DNA of 43,552 nucleotides from assembly GCA_017550535.1 (NCBI GenBank), contig JAFZOS010000054.1, positions 1 through 43,552 on the forward strand, given 5' to 3'. Origin of the DNA: Lachnospiraceae bacterium (lineage in GTDB: Bacteria > Bacillota > Clostridia > Lachnospirales > Lachnospiraceae). The notes beneath the pieces are model-generated. The model was not told the DNA's origin. It did not search any database and saw nothing but the letters and a program-made list of their open reading frames with translations. Both the position numbers and the translations under genes were made by a program. Below are positions 9,101-18,100 of this stretch, in pieces. Position 1 is the first letter of the stretch, and each line of letters starts with the position of its first letter.

Positions 9101-10335
9101 ACATATTTTTTCCTGCCCGGCCTTAGTCCCGCGGTTCTGGCTTCCTGGGGTATCACCTGTTTTTTTGCTGTTTTGTATAAGAGCAGCTCATGTTTGGGAT
9201 ACTGATAAAACCTTACGCTGTCATCCCTGATGCTGACGGCAGAATCATCATAAGCCTTCTTGACCTTCGCCATCTGGTCTTTAAGATCGATCCTTGCGGT
9301 TTCCAGCGTATCGTATGTCAGGTTATTTGCGGAAAGATATTCGATCCTTGAGCACAGTGACATATAATCAACCGTAGACATTGTCGCATAACGGGCATAA
9401 ACGGCATTTCTCATGGCCAGCCATTCATCATAAGCCTGATGTTCCCAATGATATTTATACTTACACCACATATGGATCACTTCAAAAAGGTTTTCACTGT
9501 CCATACTTGACATGTGTATGGGACCTGTAAGCATTTCGCCCAACGCATACACATTCTTATCCATATTGCATTCGGCGCCGGACACATATTTAGTCTGCTC
9601 ATTATTTGTCTCGACCATATCATATATAAGTGCTTTATTGCGCCTGTCTGCTTTATCTTTCGCTGAAAGATCCTTATTGTTGTCTATATTCCTCAGCGTT
9701 CTGTATCCGTTTCCCGGATCGATCTTTGCAAATGTATTAAGCTGGCCTGCCAGCTCTTCTGCATGGAGTACCTTATCAAGATTGGCCAGCTTGCCCATCA
9801 TCTCATCCTGATTCTTAACCACTTCATCCAGCTTATTCATGATATCCTGCGTTGTAGGCTGACCCTTGGATCCGAAGGCAAGCGAAAGCAGATCCGGTAT
9901 GGCCTCGCTTATGACCCAGCCGGCAACCTCGGCAGGATTCCCGCCGGTCTCTATTAATCCGCCCAGCTGCCTGAGAGCTTCCTGCGCCGCAAGAAGATCC
10001 TCCTGAGAGCTCCCCTGCAGATTTTCGTCGTTATACTCCGATACCGACTCGGGTTCCGAATCTTTATCCGGTTCGATGTTCTCTATGGGTGTAACCGGCT
10101 CCGTGTAGGATAAGCTCTCCAAATCCTGTATTCCATCCGGCTCAGAAATATCATCCAAAGCCGAAAGCTCATCTGTTTCAGGCATGTCGGCCTGTCCGGA
10201 TATATCCTCCTCAACATATGCTTCCGCAATGCCGGTTTCCGGAATCAATTCCTGCGCCGTAACTGACATTGGCTGCGATATTACCATGGCCGCAACAAGC
10301 CATACCGATATACGGGTTTTCATTCTTTTTTTCAT
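6151..10335 (-). CDS. Large secreted protein: helical N-terminal module plus Big_2 (Ig-like) repeats
   Basis: 1394 residues. A signal peptide (1-27, likely cut after VTA) precedes an acidic Glu/Asp/Pro-rich linker (28-110). A helical region follows (about 112-375), starting with a hydrophobic hairpin around GWVISEAIPDLLSLAFG (139-155) and an amphipathic helix (164-192). A unique Tyr/Trp-rich region spans 375-550. From about 690 to the end there are six or seven Ig-like domains with the Big_2 signature, for example VTWESSDTGIVTVDDKGVLTG and ITWKSSDRSIAVVSNSGVI. No LPXTG motif, lipobox or C-terminal helix is visible, so it is secreted or held non-covalently. The ATG at 10333-10335 has GGGAGG about 9 bases upstream and a good promoter further up. 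It is the first gene of the operon with the TIR protein. The function is not recognised; an adhesin or a toxin-like module are possibilities. Confidence 0.85.
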   Translation of the reverse strand: MKKRMKTRISVWLVAAMVISQPMSVTAQELIPETGIAEAYVEEDISGQADMPETDELSALDDISEPDGIQDLESLSYTEPVTPIENIEPDKDSEPESVSEYNDENLQGSSQEDLLAAQEALRQLGGLIETGGNPAEVAGWVISEAIPDLLSLAFGSKGQPTTQDIMNKLDEVVKNQDEMMGKLANLDKVLHAEELAGQLNTFAKIDPGNGYRTLRNIDNNKDLSAKDKADRRNKALIYDMVETNNEQTKYVSGAECNMDKNVYALGEMLTGPIHMSSMDSENLFEVIHMWCKYKYHWEHQAYDEWLAMRNAVYARYATMSTVDYMSLCSRIEYLSANNLTYDTLETARIDLKDQMAKVKKAYDDSAVSIRDDSVRFYQYPKHELLLYKTAKKQVIPQEARTAGLRPGRKKYVYVTKPKGISKGKNGWEPVYGFWSQFLYYDNSNNIKVPTLDWFKSVARDDYQGSKNLYDILKEGGIEMPSGSNSNWEYMVYQDGKNAKLDYCTHWYKGDRLTVTIADSNGNADKSGDSGTGVNFYIYHDEYNELDDNYKKGTNIIGIGIAPDKQNSIKAETAVYKHEENEPVTWTKGSLSECNIRLNRTADNGSAMRYFEGIEVDGKLINEANYTRGSIATVSGNETVSGDKMYVGLNADFLDSLSVGDHVLTAVFSDGDDPSVSLTVREGQADFKLYTKAGSKLTECTFNRLQAGKAFALTAGYADGHAFDAQDLVWTSTDTNVAAVTCDGRVTAICEGTAVIKATINENGGQALTATCTVEVTQEAVTNPVVVNDFVIKSVGGTDKLAAGSSLSIRTFSADGKAVNIPVNWSVKNKADTGRAHAQINARGILTGSSEGCVTVTAVSTADPTKTASVDIQIYVPIRSVRLNMTSATISRSLSGNGLKLETYITPGIEGAVATGITPGTGPSIRYEVGSGYEDKLSVNALTGVINVKDQAVPTRKIPVNAIVEAYNGYKKTFSCFVDIVDDKPIKAIKLSSAALILGVGDLNSLGVIFDPVYPDGDNGVTWESSDTGIVTVDDKGVLTGIKAGAAIVTATAKAADKKGNHPKAFCKIKVVPSVKSVRFADTEGLVDKGLAVGGKYAVKYEIEQNGEGKLPGNAITWKSSDRSIAVVSNSGVIKAVSPTAKGGKVTITAEGSGCKASVSFTVYAPLKKINTDRKKITIGTSEGTKYGRINMTPIPAEASMVPVRWTSDEDIVTLAAVHKNMRPETASFDESATVGPDQYLAIEANAPGVTKLTGISADGKKLTCLVTVRGQISDLRLTTDAGKNGYSDVTPSDTEGKYTGKVKAGSKLNLKPVIEINGVSSDTEYISWKRIYAGYSKYTDTSLTYISSDKGIATVSKSGSISVAKSASPGSKAIIIVGSCDGKHRVEIELTVAE

Positions 10336-10374
10336 GTGATCTGCCCTCCCATGAGTCAGTCTGTATGTGGTTTA

Positions 10375-10403
10375 ATTGTATATAAATCATCTTAACTTTT
10401 CAA
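10375..10403 (-). promoter_or_regulatory. Promoter of the Big_2/TIR operon
   Basis: On the minus strand a -35 TTGAAA (10398-10403) and a -10 TACAAT (10375-10380) are separated by exactly 17 bp. The -10 lies about 40 bp before the ATG of the secreted-protein gene. Both hexamers are close to the sigma-A consensus. Confidence 0.65.
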
Positions 10404-10458
10404 GTATTCACGGGATGGCAGAGTCATCCGGGATAAGTGACTGCCGCATGCAAAATTA

Positions 10459-10489
10459 TTGCCGCAAACGATCGCAGGTATGTTATTAT
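10459..10489 (+). promoter_or_regulatory. Possible promoter of the LacI-sensor/GGDEF gene
   Basis: TTGCCG (10459-10464) and TATTAT (10484-10489) lie 19 bp apart, a long spacer, about 38 bp before the start codon. The divergent intergenic region (10336-10527) offers no better candidate in this direction. Confidence 0.3.
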
Positions 10490-10527
10490 ATACTCAGTTA
10501 TATCGTAGCTTCCGGTAGGGGGATAAT

Positions 10528-12396
10528 ATGCCGCAGTATATTCAAATGCTTTCAAGCACCTGGGATCACGGGTACCTGACGGCACTGGTAAAAGGAATAA
10601 ACAAGAGGATCGAAAATGAGGACATCTGTCTTCATGTTTTCAACGCATACGACGATATCGTCGAAAAGAATTTCTACACCCTTGACAGGGAAGTGTTCTC
10701 GCTGCCGAATGCGGATAACTATATCGGCATGATAGCCGTATTCAACAGCGTGGATGCAACGCGTGCGATATCGCGTTATGTTTCGAATTTCAAAGCCTCG
10801 GGCAAGCCCGTGCTGACCATCGACCAGCATGTCGAGGATACGCCTTTCTTCGGCATCGACAATTACCAGTCGATGTACGAGATGGTCGAGCATATGATCT
10901 CATATCACAAATGCCGGACACTTAATTACGTCGGCGGCCCTGCCACCAATGAGGAGAATCAGCTGCGCTACAAGGCATATATCGACTGCCTTACAAAGTA
11001 CGACCTGCCGGTTGATTACAACCGCATAAGGCACTACCGCTTCCTTGTCGAGGACGGGGAACAGGCTTATAAGGACTTTAAGGCATCAGACCTTCACCTT
11101 CCCGATGCCGTTATATGTGCAAACGATCATATGGCCTACGGCTACTGCCTTGCCGCGCGCAGGGACGGTTATGAGTGCCCCGAGGATTTCAGGATAACGG
11201 GATTTGACAACGTAAGCCTGGGACAGAACTTCATACCCTCCATAACATCGATAAGCCGCACCTGGGACAAGCTCGGATATGATGCGGCAGACGGTATCAT
11301 AAACATGGCAAGGAGCGGCAAGATCGTATATGAGCATTTTACAACAGGCAGGGTTGTCGCAAATGAAAGCTGCGGCTGCGGGATGAGCACAAGGAACCTC
11401 CGCAAGGATTATCTTGACATCATCATGAATTCAAGGAGGGACCACGCATACGCATACCAGTTCGATACGGCGCGTAAGATCCTATTAAGCACTCCCGATC
11501 TCAAGGCTTTCAGGGATTCCATATACCGCACTGCAAAGACGCTTGGTATCCCTTCCTATGCGCTGTGCCTTAACGAGGATTTCTTTAAGATAGAATATGC
11601 GAGTGATTCCAAACCTTTCTCAAAAAATATGAAGGCATATATGGCAGATGCAAAGGAGGATATCGATACGGAAGTTTCACTCCTTCCTTCAGCCTTTAAT
11701 GCCTATGAAAAGAAAATATACATCTTCGCGGCGATCCATTTTGCGGCACAGACCTTCGGTTACTGCGTAATGCCATTCGACTCCGAATTCATAGGATCGG
11801 GCGGGCACCGCAACCTGATGGACAATATATCGTTAGCACTCGTAAACATCAAGCAGCGCATGGCACTGGATGAGATGAACGAACGCCTGCGCGACCTGTA
11901 TGTGCGCGATGCACTGACAGGTCTTTACAACCGTTTCGGATATACCGAATTCCTTCCGGGATTATACGGGGAAGGCAACAGTATCTTCGTTATGTGTATG
12001 GATCTTGATAACTTAAAGGAGATAAACGACACCTACGGTCACAGCTACGGTGACAAGGCGATACAGGCCCTTGCGGATGCAATAAAGGAGAACTTCGACG
12101 AGTCCGATATCAAGGTACGGATGGGCGGGGATGAGTTTACCGTCATAGGAAAATATCTGTCGGATGCTATGCTTGATGAACAGGAAGCGCGGATACATAA
12201 ATACCTTATAAAATTCAGCGAGGATAATGCCTTTCCCGAGACAGTGGAAGCATCGATCGCCTATGCGACCGGAAATGACATAACAGACAATTCAATGCTC
12301 GAAGCACTTACACATGTTGCGGATCAGCGCATGTATGAAATAAAAAAGGAGCATCACTCGGCTCCTTATAAGGACCGCCGGCGTAATACCCCCTGA
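10528..12396 (+). CDS. Diguanylate cyclase with LacI-type periplasmic-binding-protein-like sensor domain
   Basis: 622 residues, no signal peptide and no membrane helix, so cytosolic. Residues 1-285 resemble the ligand-binding half of LacI/GalR regulators (Peripla_BP_3-like: DAVICANDHMAYGY at 193-206, FRITGFDNVSLGQ at 221-233), but no helix-turn-helix precedes it. A middle region of about 290-445 resembles a GAF-type sensor. The C-terminus is a GGDEF domain (DALTGLYNR at 461-469, active-site GGDEF at 533-537) that should make cyclic di-GMP from two GTP. The position of the RxxD inhibitory site reads DESD, so product inhibition is probably lost. The ATG has AGGGGG 5 bases upstream. The gene stands alone between a divergent and a convergent neighbour. 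A sugar or nucleoside ligand is inferred from the family. Confidence 0.9.
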   Translation: MPQYIQMLSSTWDHGYLTALVKGINKRIENEDICLHVFNAYDDIVEKNFYTLDREVFSLPNADNYIGMIAVFNSVDATRAISRYVSNFKASGKPVLTIDQHVEDTPFFGIDNYQSMYEMVEHMISYHKCRTLNYVGGPATNEENQLRYKAYIDCLTKYDLPVDYNRIRHYRFLVEDGEQAYKDFKASDLHLPDAVICANDHMAYGYCLAARRDGYECPEDFRITGFDNVSLGQNFIPSITSISRTWDKLGYDAADGIINMARSGKIVYEHFTTGRVVANESCGCGMSTRNLRKDYLDIIMNSRRDHAYAYQFDTARKILLSTPDLKAFRDSIYRTAKTLGIPSYALCLNEDFFKIEYASDSKPFSKNMKAYMADAKEDIDTEVSLLPSAFNAYEKKIYIFAAIHFAAQTFGYCVMPFDSEFIGSGGHRNLMDNISLALVNIKQRMALDEMNERLRDLYVRDALTGLYNRFGYTEFLPGLYGEGNSIFVMCMDLDNLKEINDTYGHSYGDKAIQALADAIKENFDESDIKVRMGGDEFTVIGKYLSDAMLDEQEARIHKYLIKFSEDNAFPETVEASIAYATGNDITDNSMLEALTHVADQRMYEIKKEHHSAPYKDRRRNTP

Positions 12397-12401
12397 TGTG
12401 A

Positions 12402-12743
12402 TCATTCATTCAAATGCTTTAATATCTTATCGTACTGATCGTACATTTTCTGTGTCTCGTTTTCCAGAAGATAATAATGCATGATATAAGGCACCAGCAA
12501 TACCAGAAGTATGCCTATAAGGGCGAGCACATAAATTTCGCCCGATATGATATATGTGCCGACGCATATAAACGTAAGGATAGCAAACAGCACCGTCACA
12601 ATAAGGTGTATGAGGCGCTCGTGCTGGAAAAAGCCTATCTGGGTAAGGTGTTCATCCATCACTTTGTTCCAGTCGGTGTCCTCGCTGTTTTCCTTAAGGA
12701 GCCTGTCTATGCGGTTGCGGTAGGATAATATTCGTTCTTTCAT
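12402..12743 (-). CDS. Small two-helix membrane protein
   Basis: 113 residues: a charged N-terminal helix (1-40), two adjacent membrane helices (about 43-64 and 70-90) and a short charged tail (LENETQKMYDQYDKILK). I recognise no family. It lies 17 bp downstream of the amino-acid ABC ATPase gene on the same strand and is probably the last gene of that operon. Its ribosome site is weak. Its stop is 5 bp from the stop of the convergent GGDEF gene. A role as a transporter accessory subunit would be a guess from position alone. Confidence 0.7.
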   Translation of the reverse strand: MKERILSYRNRIDRLLKENSEDTDWNKVMDEHLTQIGFFQHERLIHLIVTVLFAILTFICVGTYIISGEIYVLALIGILLVLLVPYIMHYYLLENETQKMYDQYDKILKHLNE

Positions 12744-12760
12744 AAATACGTCATCAGCCT

Positions 12761-13525
12761 TTAACTTTCCAGTTTACCTATGAATGCGTTAAGGCGGTCG
12801 TTGTCGGAATTAAACAGTTCGTCGGGAGTTCCCTGCGAATGTATGACTCCGTTTTCCATGAATATGATACGGTCGGAAACTTCTCGTGCGAACTTCATTT
12901 CATGCGTCACTATGACCATGGTCATGTGCTCGGCCGCAAGGTCCTTTATCACCTTTAACACCTCGCCCGTAAGCTCGGGATCGAGTGCCGAAGTAGGCTC
13001 GTCGAAAAACAGTATATCGGGCTGCATCGCGAGCGCCCTTGCTATAGATACCCTCTGCTGCTGTCCGCCCGATAAGCTTGACGGATAAGAATCAGCCTTG
13101 TCGGCAAGTCCCAGTCGAGAAAGCAGTTTCATCGCGCGTTCGCATGCTTCCTTTTTATCTGCCTGGCCCGACAATACAACAGGCTCCGTAACATTCCTTA
13201 AAACCGAATAATGCGGGAATAAGTTAAAGCTCTGGAATACAAGTCCGAAGCAGCGCCTGATCTTTTTAAGCTCCTGTTTATCGGCATAATGCATAGTACC
13301 GCCGTCATCGCTTGCAGCCACATTTCCTTCATATGCAAGGCTTCCGCCATCCATTGTCTCAAGCAGGGTCGCGCACCGAAGCGCAGTCGACTTGCCCGAA
13401 CCCGATGGGCCTATTATGGATACGACCTCGCCCTTATTAACGGTCAGCGAAATATCTTTTAATACTTCGTTGCCCGTAAAGGACTTGCGCATGTTTTTTA
13501 TTTCTAGTACGGGTTTATCGCTCAT
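12761..13525 (-). CDS. Amino-acid ABC transporter ATP-binding protein
   Basis: 254 residues, the usual length of GlnQ/HisP-type ATPases that power polar amino-acid import. Walker [10 protein letters not shown] (39-47), the signature LSGGQQQRV, Walker [15 protein letters not shown] and the switch histidine in [10 protein letters not shown] are all intact. A 28-residue insertion with [12 protein letters not shown] after the first strands is slightly unusual but within family range. It is the third gene of a solute-binding protein - permease - ATPase operon, 28 bp after the permease. The ATG at 13523-13525 has AAAGGAA upstream. The substrate is most likely a polar or charged amino acid; the sequence alone does not say which. 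Confidence 0.95.
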   Translation of the reverse strand: MSDKPVLEIKNMRKSFTGNEVLKDISLTVNKGEVVSIIGPSGSGKSTALRCATLLETMDGGSLAYEGNVAASDDGGTMHYADKQELKKIRRCFGLVFQSFNLFPHYSVLRNVTEPVVLSGQADKKEACERAMKLLSRLGLADKADSYPSSLSGGQQQRVSIARALAMQPDILFFDEPTSALDPELTGEVLKVIKDLAAEHMTMVIVTHEMKFAREVSDRIIFMENGVIHSQGTPDELFNSDNDRLNAFIGKLES

Positions 13526-13553
13526 GGGTTCCTTTCGTTAAGGTCTTTAAATA

Positions 13554-14198
13554 CTAATAATAATTCAGTTTCTTCTCTATCCTGTCCATAACAAATGCGA
13601 CAACAAAATTAAACACAAAATAGAATGCGCCGGCGACCATAAGAGGTCCCACGCTTGCCTCCTTCGCAGCGATCTGTTTTGCTATCGTGAACATCTCGGC
13701 CTGCGCCAATACAAACGCAAGAGATGTATCCTTGACAAGGGTTATCGTTTCGTTTGTCACGCTGGGTGTGATTATCCTTAAAACCTGCGGAAAAACTATA
13801 CGGAAAAAGGTCTGCACCTTATTATATCCGAGTACCTGCGCGGCCTCATACTGACCCTTTGAAATGGCTTCTATTCCGCCCCTGTAGATCTCTGCAAAAT
13901 AAGCCGCATAATTAACGGAAAACGCGATTATGATCGCCGGGAACCTGAAGCCCTTTAAGTTAACGCCGAATATGTAAAAAGGCGCAAAATAAACCACTAT
14001 GAGCTGCAGCATCAAAGGAGTGCCCCTCATAATGGCTATGTAGAATTTCACCACTGCGGATACGACCTTATTCTTTGACATCCTGCCAAACGAAACAAGG
14101 AGGCCGAGCGGTAGGGAAAACAGCAGTGTCAGCAGAAATATCTCCACTGACACAAGCATTCCCTGAGCTAATTGTGAAAGCATTACGCTTAGCTGCAT
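13554..14198 (-). CDS. Amino-acid ABC transporter permease
   Basis: 214 residues with about five membrane helices. The HisM/GlnP-family features are RGTPLMLQLIVVYF near residue 60 and the cytoplasmic EAA loop that contacts the ATPase (EAAQVLGYNKVQTFFRIVFPQ, of which the core is G-N-x-x-Q-x-F). It forms the membrane channel of the importer with the ATPase gene downstream and the binding-protein gene 12 bp upstream. Only one permease is encoded, so the channel is probably a homodimer. The start ATG at 14196-14198 has an AAAGGAA ribosome site. Confidence 0.94.
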   Translation of the reverse strand: MQLSVMLSQLAQGMLVSVEIFLLTLLFSLPLGLLVSFGRMSKNKVVSAVVKFYIAIMRGTPLMLQLIVVYFAPFYIFGVNLKGFRFPAIIIAFSVNYAAYFAEIYRGGIEAISKGQYEAAQVLGYNKVQTFFRIVFPQVLRIITPSVTNETITLVKDTSLAFVLAQAEMFTIAKQIAAKEASVGPLMVAGAFYFVFNFVVAFVMDRIEKKLNYY

Positions 14199-14210
14199 GT
14201 TAAGATTCCT

Positions 14211-15023
14211 TTACTTACCGATGCACAGTGATTCTTCCATGCCGAAGTCGGAGTACTCCTTAGCAATCTTCAAAAGAGTTCCGTCGTCTGCCATTTCAAG
14301 GAGGACTGCCTCGACCTCATCCTTAAGCTCGGTGTTGCCCTTAAGGAAGCCAATGCCGTACTGCTCGGATGCAAGCTGCTCATCAAGCATCTTGAATCCG
14401 TCGCCCTTCTGTGCTATCTGGTAATTTGCCACGCCTATATCGATCGCAAGCGCATCGATGGCGCCCGCTTCAAGATCCATAAATCCCGTGTTGTAATCGG
14501 CATACTGCGTAAGGTTTGAAAACGTATCGGCAAGTGCCTTCTGGTCACCTTCAAGTGCGGCGAGTGCCGATGAATCTTTCTGAACGCCGACGCTCTTACC
14601 TGAAAGATCGGCAAGTGCAGAAATACCCGAATCGGTCTTTACAACGAATACCTGTGAATTGTCAACATAGGGAACCGACCATGTGTAGGCATCCTCACGG
14701 CCCTGGATTGTGAAACCGTTCCAGATACAGTCGATGGCACCCGATGAAAGCTCCATATCCTTTGCATCCCAGTCGATGGGCTGCTTCTTAAGCTCCCAGC
14801 CCTTCCTGTTGCACACTTCCTGTGCAAGGTCAAGGTCAAATCCCACATATTCGCCCTTATCATTCATGTACCCGTAGGGCGGGAATTCGGCATCAAAGCC
14901 GACGGTAAGGGTTGTCCTGCCGCCTGCTGCCGATGACTTGCCGCCTGAAGCCTTTTTGCCGCAGCCGGTTATAAGCAGCATGGCCGCCGTAAGAGTAAGT
15001 ACCGTAACAATGATCTTTTTCAT
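14211..15023 (-). CDS. Amino-acid ABC transporter substrate-binding lipoprotein (SBP_bac_3)
   Basis: 270 residues. A lipoprotein signal peptide ends in the lipobox LITG-C (Cys21), followed by a Gly/Ser/Lys linker. The family-3 solute-binding fold starts at VGFDAEFPPYGY and includes GFDLDLAQEVCNRKG and AIDCIWNGFTIQGRE. In this family these positions form the amino-acid cleft. The protein is anchored to the outer face of the membrane and delivers ligand to the permease. It is the first gene of its transporter operon: AGGAG ribosome site and a promoter with a perfect -35 directly after the stop of the upstream hybrid kinase. Cystine or polar amino acids are typical ligands of relatives. Confidence 0.95.
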   Translation of the reverse strand: MKKIIVTVLTLTAAMLLITGCGKKASGGKSSAAGGRTTLTVGFDAEFPPYGYMNDKGEYVGFDLDLAQEVCNRKGWELKKQPIDWDAKDMELSSGAIDCIWNGFTIQGREDAYTWSVPYVDNSQVFVVKTDSGISALADLSGKSVGVQKDSSALAALEGDQKALADTFSNLTQYADYNTGFMDLEAGAIDALAIDIGVANYQIAQKGDGFKMLDEQLASEQYGIGFLKGNTELKDEVEAVLLEMADDGTLLKIAKEYSDFGMEESLCIGK

Positions 15024-15072
15024 AATATTCTCCTCATAAAACTAATTTATCAAGCTACCCAATTACCATACT

Positions 15073-15101
15073 AAAGTATATGATTTTAACTGCCGTGTCA
15101 A
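15073..15101 (-). promoter_or_regulatory. Probable promoter of the first amino-acid ABC operon
   Basis: A perfect -35 TTGACA (15096-15101) abuts the stop codon of the hybrid kinase gene. The -10 is either TACTTT at 17 bp spacing (15073-15078) or the better match TATACT at 15 bp (15075-15080). A small inverted repeat, ATACT-AA-AGTAT, overlaps the -10 and could be an operator. Which -10 is used cannot be decided by eye. Confidence 0.5.
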
Positions 15102-18100
15102 TCATTTCATGGTGTCTATATACTCCGCCGCCCTCTTGAACTTATCAAGCATCTTTGGATGAGCGCTCCGTACGGACGATATATCACCTTCTTTTGCCGC
15201 CTTCTCAAGGCCCGAGGCCGCTGCAGCCACTTCCAAAGCCCCCAGAGCCTGTGACAGGCGCTTCAGTGTATGGACTTCTTCCGCATAAGAATCCATATCG
15301 TCTGCCTCCAATGCTTCCTCAAGCAGAGCTTTCCTGTCCGTATAAGAATCAGCATAATCCCTTAATAACCCGCGGTAGAATCCCTCATCACCCGCATATA
15401 ACCTAAGGCCGTCCTTCGTCCTTAAAACCCTGCTGTCATAAACCGTTACCGAAGCTTTTTTTGTATCCTCTGCCGCCTTTGTATCCCTCACAGGCGAAAC
15501 TTCATAAGCCTTTACGGGTTCGGCCTTTATATCCTTAACCGGTGCCGCCTTGCTTTCAACCGGCGCTTCCTTTACTGGAGCCTTATCTTTAACCTTCGCA
15601 GGTTTTTTGTTATCCGAACGGCTTTTATAGGTCACCTTATAATCAGGCAGATACTTACCGAGCGTGCTTTCAAGGGCCGCCACTTCAACCGGTTTTGAGA
15701 GATAATCGTCAAATCCTGCCGAAATGTAGGTCTCGCGGGCACCGACAACAGCATTTGCCGTCAGTGCTATCACGGCACAGTCATCGGGGATAAGCTTTGA
15801 CTCCCTTGCATTTTTAAGTGTCTCGATACCGTCCATCTGCGGCATCATATGATCGAGCATGACCAGATCATATTCGTTATCTTTAAGCTTATCGAGCGCT
15901 TCCTGCCCCGACATCACTGTATCCGGAACGATCCCGTTTAGCTTTAACAGGTTGGATATTACCTTAAGGTTAAGATCGTTATCATCAACCACCAAAAGCT
16001 TTGCATCGGGAGCATACAGGTACTTATCCTCATCGGGTTTTTCAAGGGCCTCCCGGGCCTTTTCCTCATAGTCACCGACCGGAGAATCATCCACTATGCT
16101 CTGGGTGACCTCAAATGAGAAACTTGAACCCTTACCGTATACGCTCTCGACTTCCAAGTGCGAACCCATCATCTTAAGAAGACCGTTCACTATGCCCATT
16201 CCGAGTCCCGTTCCTTCAATGTTGCGGTTCCTCTTCTCCTCGAGCCTTGTGAAGGATTCAAACAGTTTGTCTATATCCTCTTCCTTTATGCCGATGCCCG
16301 TATCCTTTACGGTTATCCTCAGCTTTATGTGTTCGTCATCAACCCTGGTTCCGTCGATATAAAAGTCTACACTTCCCTCCTGAGTGTATTTGACCGCATT
16401 GGTCAACAGGTTCACCGTAACCTGTGATATCCTCATATCATCGCCGTACATGGATGAAGGAAGGTTCCTGTCGATGTGGGTATTGAGATTAAGTCCCTTA
16501 TCGACTGCCCGCTTTGAAACGGAATTTATCATTCCCTCTATCATGGTGGCGGTATCATACCTTACCGGAACTATCTCCATCTTTCCTTCCTCGATCTTTG
16601 AAAAATCAAGTATGGAATTGATGAGCGCCAAAAGGGTCCTGCCCGCAGCCCTGATATTACCCGAATAATCCCTGATGGAAGGATCATCCGATTCCCGCAG
16701 TATCATCTCGTTCATGCCGAGCACGGCATTTATGGGAGTCCTTATCTCATGGGACATCTGAGCAAGGAAGCGTGACTTTGCCTTCTCCGCCGCAACCGCC
16801 GTCTCGACCGCTTCGACAAGATTCCTGTTCGCGGACTCCTGCCAGATCGTAAACCGTCTTATAAGGTGCTTCACTGCCACAATGGATAATACGATCATTA
16901 TAAGGAATATGATCCCCACCAAAAGCACCGCACCGTAAATACTCCACCAGCCCTGGACAACCACAACGGTAAATCCCGATTCTTTTCCCTTCTTCGCATC
17001 ACATGACACCAGGCGCCCGTCATGATCACGCATGGCAAATACGCTGCCCTTGTGATATGCTTCGGCATACTCGGTATCCTCTATGTTAACGTTATTTGTT
17101 TCACTTATCTCATAATCCTTGAACGGATGATTGATTATAGTACCGTCCGGATCGACCAAGAATGCGTAGCTGTCTGATGAGTAGCTGTCATCAAGCACAT
17201 CTATCAGCTTGTCCATAAGACAGTCGATGGCAAATACACCGTAAGAATCACCCGACTTTGAATATACGATCTTTGAAAACGTTATGCAGTAAAGTCCCGT
17301 CTGCGCATCATAGTACGGTGCCGATACGCTTAAGCCGTCCGCCGAATTCAGCGTATCTATATACCACTGCCTCTCTTCAACCTTAAAATCACTGTCTTCA
17401 CCGGGTTCCCATCCGTTATTCATTATGATGGTGTGCTCGCTGTAAGGATTTGCCATATATGCAAACGTCATCTCGCTGTAGTTTTCCGCAATATCGTCAA
17501 GCCACTTAACCATCCTGTCATAATCATCAAGCACCCCCGGTTCTGCCGCTATCACATCCGAAAACATCCCGAGGATACTCACCTGCTTCTGCATCCACAG
17601 TTCCACTTCGCTGCCGTAGCTGTCATTCTCCCTGCTTATGCGCTCCGAGCCCCACCTTATGGTCGTTACAACACTAAGTGCCAGTCCTACCAAAAGCGCG
17701 GCTATAAGGATGATCGTGATACCCCGCCTGATAAACTTTACGGAAGCCGATGATATGCTGCGGCGCTTTTTAGACAGATCATCACCTGCCTCCGCATCTC
17801 TTTTAAGGATACTTGAGTAGGAGAACAGGTTGTCCATTTTCTCCTTAAGCCGGCTGCCCGCAATGCTTATGCTCCTTAGAGCTTCATCATCCGAACCCTG
17901 TTTAAGATAAGAATCACTAATGCGCATTATCTCATTTAACGGGTCGCGCAGATCCTCAGACAGGCCTGATATGAAGTTTTCCGTTGATATGAGGGTATTC
18001 TCGGCCCTTATCTGGTTGTTGACGCTTATCATGTAAAATATGATTATGACCGCTACCATAAGAAGGTCAATGGCAGCGAGCATTATCATCTGGTTTTTGA

